A program made the translations under genes and the position numbers. From the NCBI GenBank assembly GCA_964030475.1, contig CAXIPT010000002.1, positions 5,606,161 through 5,670,160 on the forward strand: a stretch of 64,000 bases of DNA, given 5' to 3'. Each line of letters starts with the position of its first letter. Positions within the stretch are counted from its first letter, which is position 1. Under the pieces are notes generated by a model, which was given only the letters and a program-made list of their open reading frames with translations, had not been told where the DNA came from and searched no databases. Below, in pieces: positions 48,501 to 60,065 of this stretch. This DNA is from Tethya wilhelma (lineage: Eukaryota > Porifera > Demospongiae > Tethyida > Tethyidae).

Positions 48501-51500
48501 CCAAGACTTGTCTACTGTTCAGAACAGTCACCAGCCTCTCAAGATGGACAAGAACAGGGCTGAAATCAGATGAGGAGTCTCTGTATATAGGGAAAACAGA
48601 ATACATGCCCATGAGTTCTAGTAGCTCATTAAGTGTTTAAGTAAAATTTGAAAGACCTAATTTCATGTAAAATCATTTCGCTATTTATTGTCATATTCTG
48701 GCTTGGTTGGCATAAGCTATAAGTCAGTGAACAAAAGATCCCATGCACTAGAAAATAAAAGCCTGGGTATGCAGTGGCACATTGAAGTACATTATAGCCT
48801 CATTCTCAGGCTCCTCCTTCGCAAATATTTCCTTCAAAATATTAGGAGGAGCCTACATGGAAATGAGACTAGAAATACATAGCTCTAAAGTCATATTATC
48901 GTAACAAACAGCAAATGAAACACATCTTACATAATCTCTTACTTGTCATTGTTCTTCTTGTCCAAGCTGTCAAGATGTTGAGAGATGATTTTGGCACACT
49001 TGGTGGGCCTTCCTCCCAACCACCTGCTGCCAATGGCATCCACCATGGAGGAGTGTTGGAGAGGGAGAGAGAGGAGAGAGGAAATGGAGGCATAGCCGGA
49101 CCTGTCAGGGAATGTATATGGTCATGTATAAATTAGCCTCGTTCCCAGGCTCCTCCTTCGCAAATATAAAAGGAAGGAGGACCCGGCTAGAATAAAATCC
49201 CGGTACTGACTACTGAGAGTCAGTATAAACACAGGCATGGAGTAATCACCATGCTATAAACAAAACAGTAAACACAGGCCAATATCTAGCGTTGTACAAA
49301 CTCTACTGTCCATTTATATGGGCCAAGTCATTTTGATAATTTCACACATGCAGCTGTCTTCTTTCCAATTCTTCAGCCGGGTTAGCTAAAGTCCATCATT
49401 ACGTGTCCAGCTAAGGTCCATCTGGTTTGAGAATGTCAGTACAATAACTTTCTTAATATCCAACCGATTTAAAAATTTCAAGCACCATTGGAAAGTTCTC
49501 CCCATTGTTTTGATTGTTTTTCCAGCTTCCTACACCATACCAGTCAAAAGTTAGCCATTTTGTCCCATAAGAAAAATATTGCATGAATCTCATTCTTTCA
49601 ATTCTGGCAGCATTCTAAAACCAGATGGACTTTAGTATTCAAAGAATTACAACGAGAAAGATAGGATACTAAAAGTCTATTTGTGTCCACCTGAGCCCTG
49701 GAAGTACACTTGCTTTGATGTGGTTACATTACTTAATAAATGAGACAGACGTATAAATTTTGACTGGTAAAGGGTGGCTATAGGCACTAGTGTATATGTG
49801 TGTGAGTGTATGTGTGTGTACTATGGACGTACGATTCATTCTTGAGGAAAAGAAGAGCACCAGACAAAGCTTCATGGTGTTCTGTAGAGAGAGATGCAAT
49901 AATATATTATCATTCAAGCCTAGAAGGAACAGTATATAAAATAACACAAAACTTATAGAAGCTGTTTCTATCTCGCTTAACCAGGCCTCCCCCACTTTGC
50001 TTATTTACAATAAAAAAGTGTGCAAGGATATAGTAAGGCTATTGCATCTAAGGATTCACCCAATACGAAACAGTATTATGTGAGGCAATGCACCATACCC
50101 TCAACAACATTATTTGGAGGCTATTAAACTTATACCCTCAGGGTCTAGATCAGCAAGAGCGGTGAGGACAGAGGAGGGATCGGGACCCTCGGCATTCAGC
50201 AGCTGCCACACACAGAACTGGTCAAAGGAGTCCCACTGGAGACTATGGACTGTATGGATGGGAAAATATTTAATGTAACACACATTAGGTATGTAACAGC
50301 GGTATACTCTTGGCTGTATCAACACACAAAAAAAAGTTTGGGTTTTTTTTTTGGTTTTTTATTTTTTTAGTTTTTTTAAATTTTTTTTTCCGTTTTAGTA
50401 TTAATGTATTTTGCTGATGACAATCTATATAAGTTTATGTAGGAGGGAGGGGCCTGAGGACGAGGCCAATATTCTTAGATCTGCTTATCCACAAAAGTAA
50501 ACTAAGAGAATACCTTCAACTTCAGGTCAAAATCACATGAGTGATGCAGTCATAATTTGCATCCATGTGACTGAAAATGGGCGTGGCTAGTGAAATTTTT
50601 TCTGCCGCGCAAGCGCTCCACTTACTTGAACCTCCTTTTGAAATTTCTAGATACACCGCTAGTAGCTAATTTATTACAGTCTCAACTATAAAACTAAATA
50701 GTAATTATTATTATAGTTTCAACTACGAAAACTAAAGGTCACTATAATCTACATCACTACACAGTTTTAATTGTAATTCCACTTTTATCATTGACATCAA
50801 ACTCTGAGTCAGTAGTAACCAGAATCTGGATTTTTGACAAGTCCCATGTCAATCGAAGTGTGGCTCACACCCAAATATTGGTTGCTCATGTATATCCACT
50901 TGTTGAAAGTACCTCCACGAAGAACAGCATACTGAAATTGAGGCTTGACACTGAACGTGATCTTTTCGTTTGTATCAGGAGGTCCTTCATAAACAGCTTC
51001 TGCATTCATGTAGAGAGTGCTTTTGGCCAAGTTAGCAATAGACTTGACTTCGTTATTCCAGGTGAAGTGGTCTTTCCATTTATTTCCATCAACTGCAGTG
51101 TAATAGAAGTACCAACCGGTCATTGAACCATCAGAGATGTTGCGTACACTGAAGTCCTTGATGGTAGTAGTCTTCTCATTGCTTTGACTGTAAGAAGCTG
51201 TCACGTCAGCCTTAGGTCCATCTGCATCAGCACCTCCTTCAACTCCAAAACTCCAGCCAGTTGTGGAAGTGTAAGTAGTAGAACTGTTGGGTGTGTGAGG
51301 CTCTGCGTTTGGACGACTCCATCCAGCAGGCAAGACAGAGCGCTGGGGATCATTTCCGTTTCCGGGAAACAAATAGATATTGGCTGAACGATTGAAGTAG
51401 CCTCTAGCTTTGTGGTAATCACTGCCCATCTGGGAGGTCATTCCAATGGCATCAGTTAGCCTGAACTCGATCCATTTCTGTCGTGGTGTCTTGGTAGCAT

Positions 51501-54500
51501 ATTGATCAACATCAACTGTACAGAATGCTTTGATGAATCCTCTCTTTAGCTTGTCGTTTAGCCATTTCGGTGCATCTGGATGAGTGGGGCTGAAGTCACT
51601 AAAGCTCTGGAATGAGATGCGGGTGTGGAACTCCCAGTAGTGACTTGATGATGCCATTGAGCTCCCTTCGACACTTTCCTGAGTTGATGGCTTTGACTCT
51701 CCTTTCAAGAATTGAGCAAGAGACTGCATCTGCATTGTTTGAACATCAACTGGAGCTTCCATTTTTGGTGGTTGTGCCGAAGCATCTTCAGGATCTTCTT
51801 CATCTTGAGGAGGATCCTCTTTGTTTCCACGTTGAGTTAGCACCCTCTCCAAAGTTTCGGAAGCATACTCAATGGTATGTCTATCTTCTTCAACAACGTG
51901 AACTTCTTGTCTTCGTCCGTTTGAGTTGTACCTCACTGCAACGTACTTGCCACGTGGACTGACTGCGACTCCAAATTGGTGGAGGTCACCCTCATTGCAA
52001 TTCATCATGATGATGGTCATATCTCTTTCCTTGATTGTCTGCAAAAGGAGATCTTGGTGTTTACCAACAGTTGCACCCTTTTCAATGACAATAGCTGTCT
52101 TCTTGTCCAGTTCTGGCAAAGTAGCTCTAAATGTACTCTCGTTCAGCACTTGCATACCAACTGCAAGATGTTTTTCTGCAAGAGATTGGCAAAAAAGAGC
52201 GGTTTGGCTTGCTTCTTTTCCAATGAACATCAACATATTGGTAACAAATGCAATGCAGTTGTGATACTCTGAAGGATCAGTTGTTACACGAGAAAAATGT
52301 TCGCTCAAGTTGTTTGCTGCAGTCCAATGGTGTTCTATGCTCGTCACTTCAATCCGAAGCTGATGTGAAACAATCACGAATTGTTGGCTTTTTATAGAAA
52401 AATCGTCTTGTTTCTAATAATAACCTTGAATTTTTATTTATAGATTTTAGCCCAAATCACGAGCTTATTATTGGTAAACACAGGCCATTCTCAAGGGTTG
52501 AATATCACACCATAATGCGTTTCCTGCGGTAGTATCACATGATGGGGCCCACGCATAGCATGAAAAATGACCCGTTGTTTAAGTATTGTCATACTAGTAT
52601 ATGGTATCTATACTTGAAATGATTTTCAAACAAAAAACAAGGAATTGGAATGTCCATTAGTTTAGACACTGCGATATATATATGGCTATATTGCTAAATG
52701 ATCCTTTCAAATTGAAATCTATAACCCATGCATGCCAATAATTTATTATATGCATTGTCATGTTTTGTGCATGTATGCGAGTGCCATACATGAATTAAGA
52801 TAGTTTAAGTGGTTTGTGAATACTATTGTGTTTCCTGTATTATAATATCCCATGCATGATGGGGGCTGCGGCCTGCGCATGACATTGTTAAAGTATTGTC
52901 GTGGCATATACTGTATTGTTCTTGGATAAATTAGGAATTGGAATGTGCACGTAGACGTCATGGTGCATGTATATGGCTATCGCTAATCTTGCACTCTGTA
53001 TCCTATGACTATAATAATAATTATCATATGTACGGTAGTACGTATAGTAGGAATGGGCCAACTGTCCCACAGACACAATACAAAAAGTTTATACCACCAT
53101 AAAAATCTAGCCGTTTATTATTGCTAAACTACCAAGCTTCTGTGGACACTCTTGTAGGAAGTACCATAATCCAGTAGATGAATCATAAGCATGCATGCAT
53201 GAATGCGCATTTAATGTAGCATATGAAAAGAAATAAGCCACATTGCCAGCCACCAATGATGATCCTCTCACACCTTCGAAAAATGCACTCACTCCATCAC
53301 TCCATTGCAACACGATATTGGCTTGTCCATGGTGGTGATACTGCTATATTAAAGTCTATTCGCGTTCACTTGAGCCCAGGAAGTAGTGAATGTGTGTACT
53401 TTATGTATGGGGCATATGCGTAACTTTTGAAAGGTAAGGGGTAACACTTTTTAAAAAGCACCAAACAAATCTATATACGTGAAATTTGCAATCCAATGGT
53501 ATCTAAAATAGCGCAATTCATATGGCCAAGTTATGAAGAAATTTTGAAGGCTCAAGTGAATGCGAATAGACTTTAGCACAAACTCGAAAGCTCTACCTTA
53601 ATTGATAAAATTGAAGCAGTATACAAATATTGTAACATATGTAATAATTATGCACTAGCTTTAAGTTAATTGAAACAGTCATAAAAAACACATATGTAGC
53701 ATAATTTCACTGCTGCAGCTATAGAACAATAAAGCTCAATACAGTGCTATTTCAACAGTGACAGCCACCAACTAGCATGTATCCACCAACCACCATTACT
53801 TGATTGGTGCTCTCTAGAACAGCTACACAACACTGAGATCTAGCAGTTTTGACTAATGATACTCCAAGTTTGGGTGAGAGGGTTGTACTTGTAAACTGAT
53901 GATGATATTTGTCTAGAGTTTGGATCTGTTCCACCAACTGATACTAGCTGTCCACAGAGTGTTGCACAAGTGGAACAATGTATTGGAATATCCACTTCAC
54001 GTTGCCATGGTGATGCATGTAAGGCTGCACACAAGAATGGATGGGGTTGACATGACTGAAGCAGGTCTGGTAGTGAGCATGAAAAAACTGACTGATGGCA
54101 ATTTCTGCCATTCCCTCCTAGCATGTATAGGCGGTCACTAACAATGGTTGCTGATCCACCTCTAAATGGATGAGGGAGACTGGCAGCTGTGGACCGGCTG
54201 TATTAAGTATTTCAACGGTGTCCATATTTCCAGTAAAACACATTGTCAAAGTTGATGTGCCTCCAGCCACAATGAGATAGTTTTGATATGTGGTGGCAGT
54301 GGTATAAGCACGACCTGTAGGCATGGCTGGAAACTGCTCCACCCACAAGCCATTTGTATTTCGGGAAATAAGCTTATTAGTCACTAAATCTGATAAGTTA
54401 CACCCACCAACCATTGTGAGGAGGCCATTTACTATTGCTAGACTACCAAGCTTTTGTGGACACTCAGGTAGATCATACCATATTCCCACAGATGAATCAT

Positions 54501-57500
54501 ATGAATGCACCTTTGAGGCTATCTGAAAAGAAATAAGCCACATTGCCAGCCACCAATGACGATCCTCTGACATCTTGTAAACATGCCCTCCCTCCATCTC
54601 TCCATTGTAATACAACACTCTGGTTGGCTGGTGGTGGTTGCAATTGAATTTGAAGAGCTTCAACCTGCTGTTGGAGGACTTGTACCTGTTCTTCGAGTTG
54701 TTGGTTGGTTTCTCAAAGCTGTGTAATTACTTGTTCATTATTTGCTAGTCTCTGATTGCATTCTTGAAGTTGAATTTCAAGCTTTCAAATTTCTTGATCC
54801 TTTGATTCTATTTGTTGATCTTTGACTTCAAGTTCACAATTCTTTTCTTCAACTAGTCTGGCTAGTTCTTGTTGCGCAGNTGAAGTATTGTCATACTAGC
54901 ATATGGTATCTACTTGAAATGATTTTCAAACAAAAAACAAGGAATTGGAATGTCCACCAGTTTAGACACTGCGATACATATACGGCTATTATATTGCTAA
55001 ATGAACCTTTCAAATTGAAATCTATAACCCATGCATGCCAATATATGCATTGTCATGTTTTGTGCATGTATGCGAGTGCCATACATGAATTAAGATAGTT
55101 TATAAGTGGTTTGTGAATACCATGTGTTTCCTGTAAATAATATCCCATGATGGGGGCTGCGGCCTGCGCATGACATTGTTAAAGTATATTGTCGTGGCAT
55201 ATACTGTATTGTTCTTGGATAAATTAGGAATTGGAATGTGCACGTGGACGTCATGGTGCATGTATATGGCTATCACTAATCTTGCACTCTGTATCCTATG
55301 ACTATAATAATAATTATCATATGTACGGTAGTACGTATAGTAGGAATGGGCCAACTGTCCCACAGACACAATACAAAAAGTTTATACCACCATAAAAATC
55401 TAGCCGTTTGCTAAACTACCAAGCTTCTGTGGACACTCTTGTAGAAAGTACCATAATCCAGTAGATGAATCATAAGCATGCATGCATGAATGCGCATTTA
55501 ATGTAGCATATGAAAAGAAATAAGCCACATTGCCAGCCACCAATGATGATCCTCTCACACCTTCGAAAAATGCACTCACTCCATCACTCCATTGCAACAC
55601 GATATTGGCTTGTGGTGGTGATACTGCTATATTAAAGTCTATTCGCGTTCACTTGAGCCCAGGAAGTAGTGAATGTGTGTACTTTATGTATGGGGCATAT
55701 GCGTAACTTTTGAATGGTAAGGGGTAACACTTTATACGTGAAATTTGCAATCCAATGGTATCTAAAATAGCGCAATTCATATGGCCAAGTTATGAAGAAA
55801 TTTTGAAGGCTCAAGTGAATGCGAATAGACTTTAGCACAAACTCGAAAGCTCTATACCTTAATTGATAAAATTGAAGCAGTATACAAATATTGTAACATA
55901 TATAATAATTATGCACTAGCTTTAAGTTAATTGAAACAGTCATAAAAAACACATATGTAGCATAATTTCACTGCTGCAGCTATAGAACAATAAAGCTCAA
56001 TACAGTGCTATTTCAACAGTGACAGCCACCAACTAGCATGTATCCAATAACCACCATTACTTGATTGGTGCTCTCTAGAACAGCTACACAACACTGAGAT
56101 CTAGCAGTTTTGACTAATGATACTCCAAGTTTGGGTGAGAGGGTTGTACTTGTAAACTGATGATGATATTTGTCTAGAGTTTGGATCTGTTCCACCAACT
56201 GATACTAGCTGTCCACAGAGTGTTGCACAAGTGGAACAATGTATTGGAATATCCACTTCACATTGCCATGGTGATGCATGTAAGGCTGCACACAAGAATG
56301 GATGGGGTTGACATGACTGAAGCAGTTCTGGTAGTGAGCATGAAAAAACTGACTGATGGCAATTTCTGCAATTCCCTCCTAGCATGTATAGGCAGTCACT
56401 AACAATGGTTGCTGATCCACCTCTAAATGGATGAGGGAGACTGGCAGCTGTGGACCGGCTGTATTAAGTATTTCAACGGTGTCCATATTTCCAGTAAAAC
56501 ACATTGTCAAAGTTGATGTGCCTCCAGCCACAATGAGATGGTTCTGATATGTGGTGGCAGTGGTATAAGCACGACCTGTAGGCATGGCTGGAAACTGCCC
56601 CACCCACAAGCCATTTGTATTTCGGGAAATAAGCTTATTAGTCACTAAACCTGATGAGTTACACCCACCAACCATTGTGAGGAGGCCATTTACTATTGCT
56701 AGACTACCAAGCTTTTGTGGACACTCAGGTAGATCATACCATATTCCCACAGATGAATCATATGAATGCACCTTTGAGGTACTATCTGAAAAGAAATAAG
56801 CCACATTGCCAGCCACCAATGACGATCCTCTGACATCTTGTAAACATGCCCTCCCTCCATCTCTCCATTGTAATACAACACTCTGATTGGCTGGTGGTGG
56901 TTGCAATTGAATTTGAAGAGCTTCAACCTGCTGTTGGAGGACTTGTACCTGTTGTTCGAGTTGTTGGTTGGTTTCTCGAAGCTGTGTAATTACTTGTTCA
57001 TTATTTGCTAGTCTCTGATTGCATTCTTGGAGTTGAATTGCAAGCCTTTGAATTTCTTGATCCTTCGATATTATTTCTTGATCTCTGACTGCAAGCTGGT
57101 GATTATTCTCAAGAGTTAGTTCTTGAAGTTGAATTTCAAGCCTTCGAATTTCTTGATCCTTTGATGCTATTTGTTTCACTTCAAGTTCACGATTCTTTTC
57201 TTTAACTAGTCTGGCTAGTTCTTGTTGCGCAGCTGTAAGGCCAGCTGAAGAAGAAGTGTTACCAGTAAAGGAACTCTCAGACTGTGTACAAACTGGCTCA
57301 CTGTTGAGTGCTTTCATTAGCTGATCAGCAGCCATTTTTGTGTACTGATCTTCTTGTAGAATTTCGATGAACTTGTTCATTTTACTTCTGTCTGTCTTGA
57401 TGCCATCGTGTACTGCGTTCAGGAGTGTCCTTGTATGACTATCCTGACTCACAGCGCTAGTAGAATCACCAGCAACGTTAAGAGTGTCTTTGGGAATTAG

Positions 57501-60014
57501 ACCTCTTGAATAAGCTGCTTGCATCACCATTCCCAAAGCATTTCGGATGATTGCTTGAAGCATGTCATAATTTTCTCGAAACACTCTGCATTCTAAACTC
57601 TCCATGATCAGGTTATAGCCAATCTTGCTTAGTAACAACTTAAGCAAACTCTGAAGAATTATAATATTGCATGCATGTGCAATTTTGGAATCCATAAATG
57701 GATCACACCACTGAGTCTCATTGTGCCGGTATAGTACTACAGTAACCTAACTTGCTCTCTAAATCAACACTACAAACAATGATAAATGTATATGTAAACA
57801 ATATAATAACAACCAAAATTACCATAATTAGCAACATGGTCTTAGTACTACTACAGCTATACATGAATTAATGTATATTCCAACAGTGCACAAAAATGCC
57901 GATGCAACTGGTGAATCATTGAATACCTTTTTCATGGTCTTAGCATTCACAAAGTTTAGTACCTTTATACTACATATTACAATGTATATTGCATATAGCA
58001 ATGTTTTGGGGTAGGGATACTCTTCACATACCGTAAGGCTCAAGTTCCAAATTTTTAAGGCACAATATCAAGTTTGGTGAATTTCATGATGTGACCATAT
58101 ATCACGAAAACTAAGAAAACTGTTTAAATTATTGGCAATATAATTTCAGAGATCGTAATTCACGAAAACTAGTTCAAAACAGCGAAGACAGACTTTTCAC
58201 GAACTTTTTGTGCCACAAAATTTGGAGCTAGACAGTATTAGATTCTCCCGGAAAGTGTATGCTATTGAACTCAAATTTGGTCTTCAAGTACCAGGTTCAA
58301 ATCTGACAGGTGACCCTAACCATTTTTATCCTTTCACCTCACTATACATTTAAACTGGTAGGAAGCTTGGATTTATACACTGTTTGTACGTACATATGAC
58401 ATCCTGTATGGTTGATGGTTGTCGTCCAAACAGCTGAAATTCCTTCATCATTAGCGAATGTATCAAATGATGTAACTATGGCAACAGAGAAAAACAATAG
58501 ACAGCAATCAATACAAGACTCTAACTTAAAGGAGACAATTATGCATGAAATACCCCTTAATCTCTTTTAATAATTAACCTGCGAGGGGTCAATATTTGAG
58601 ACCACCAGACACAATATCTCGGTCCATCCAACCACCTCCTCTGGGAAGTTTTTGGAGAGAGAGGGAAGGAGATGATAGAACACAGCTGGCTCATTCTCAA
58701 TACACTCCTATTGGCAATGTATGTGTACATGTGTGTATCCATAGCAACATTATACACTTGTCACATGTGCGTGCAAGGGCATACAGTCGTACATGTGGAT
58801 AAAATTTCTGTACACAATGGTCTTTCTTGAAACTTGGGTGATAGAAACAAAAATGCTACAATGCTCACAAGTTTGTACAGTAGTACTATAAGAAGCATGA
58901 ACTTACCTAAAGCAGAACAATGTTAAAAAAAGTAAATGTGACAGGTGTTTTCACAAAAGTGACATTTGTGTGTGCTTAACTATCAGTAGACTATACAGAC
59001 AGTAACAACAGTTGTGAATACAACTGCATATACATGCAGCTTATACAGTGTTCTGCTCAGAAATCTAGAGTGGTGGTTAAAATTAATAATGGATACAAAA
59101 ACATGGCATAAAAATCACTCGACTGAGTGCCAAATAATATAACTAGACCTTGTTAGTTGCATTACTTGGTGGTAATTTGTGCTTTGTGGTGGTAATTTTT
59201 TTTGAGTGGTGGTTGGTCCTGACCACTGCCGACCAGTGTGGGCAGAACTCTGCAAGTTATAATAATCACTATACATGTAGTGTACAAACAATTCCAACTG
59301 ACCTTGAGATCCCTCAGCAGACACTCTTTGAAGCCAAGGTCACTAAATTCACCAGAGAACTCCCTATAGGGTGAGAGATTGCCTCCATTGCTTCTACTGA
59401 GGTAGTCAAGATAGAAGTAGCCCAGTCTAGGTTGGTAATGGTGGAGAGACACAGCCAAGGCAGTGGTGGTGGCTGAGAGAGAAGATGAGGATGAAGACAT
59501 GTAGCTGGGGAGGGAAGAATAGTTCAAATAATCATGGCCCAACTAATGTACGGTGAAAACAACATTAAAAAAACAAAACAAACAAACAAACAAAAAAAAA
59601 CAAAAAAAAAACAAAACATAGCAGTACAATGTATGTATGCATGTACTATATATATATATATATTATATATATATATATATCTATGCCTAAAGTATAGCAT
59701 AATATACATTTTCTGTACTACGCCGAAGCTACAGTACATTACAGAAACGTCAACTATTTATTGTCCTGTATTGTAGTACCCATAAGAAGCTGGTACTTGT
59801 AGAACTGACCCAGTTATTAGCAATATTGCAGATTAACTTTTAATCTACATTGTAAATATAGATATACCTAAAAATAGCATGATGTAATCTCTTTTCAGGG
59901 ACATCACCTGCTACCTCATCTTCAACTTCACAATCCTGGCTGAACTCATCAGAAAGACAGGAATAAAGGGGTGTGGCAACTCCACCCACCACAGACTCTT
60001 TGCAGTCCTCATCC

Positions 60015-60065
<51 letters not shown>

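Larger units (their letters stand above)
45595..51141. repeat. Adjacent ~2.7-2.9 kb duplicated blocks separated by an n
   Basis: Block A (45595-48491) and block B (48493-51141) run in the same order. Both carry four INTS3 exons, a TAAAGTCC foldback, the CA-rich stretches and the 3' end of the toxin-like gene. They differ by scattered substitutions and indels. Exon boundaries in B: 50249-50136, 49881-49833, 49101-48943, 48580-48498. Block A ends in the middle of the toxin-like frame, and block B begins inside the splice donor after its last exon. This pattern fits two alleles placed in tandem by the assembler better than a real tandem duplication. Confidence 0.75.
52581..57232. repeat. Adjacent ~2.3 kb duplicated blocks separated by an n
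   Basis: Block 1 (52581-54879) and block 2 (54882-57232) are nearly identical from the noncoding AAGTATTGTCATACTAG start through the kelch fragment, the AAAGTCTATTCG element and the kelch gene. Block 1 ends at the n inside the coiled-coil coding sequence (GTTGCGCAG), which in block 2 runs on into the CARD-like domain. Small indels and substitutions separate them. This again fits two alleles laid end to end. Confidence 0.75.

Noticed and set aside
51612..52272. Plus-strand open frames over 100 residues
   Set aside because: Antisense shadows of the toxin-like gene; no homology on this strand.
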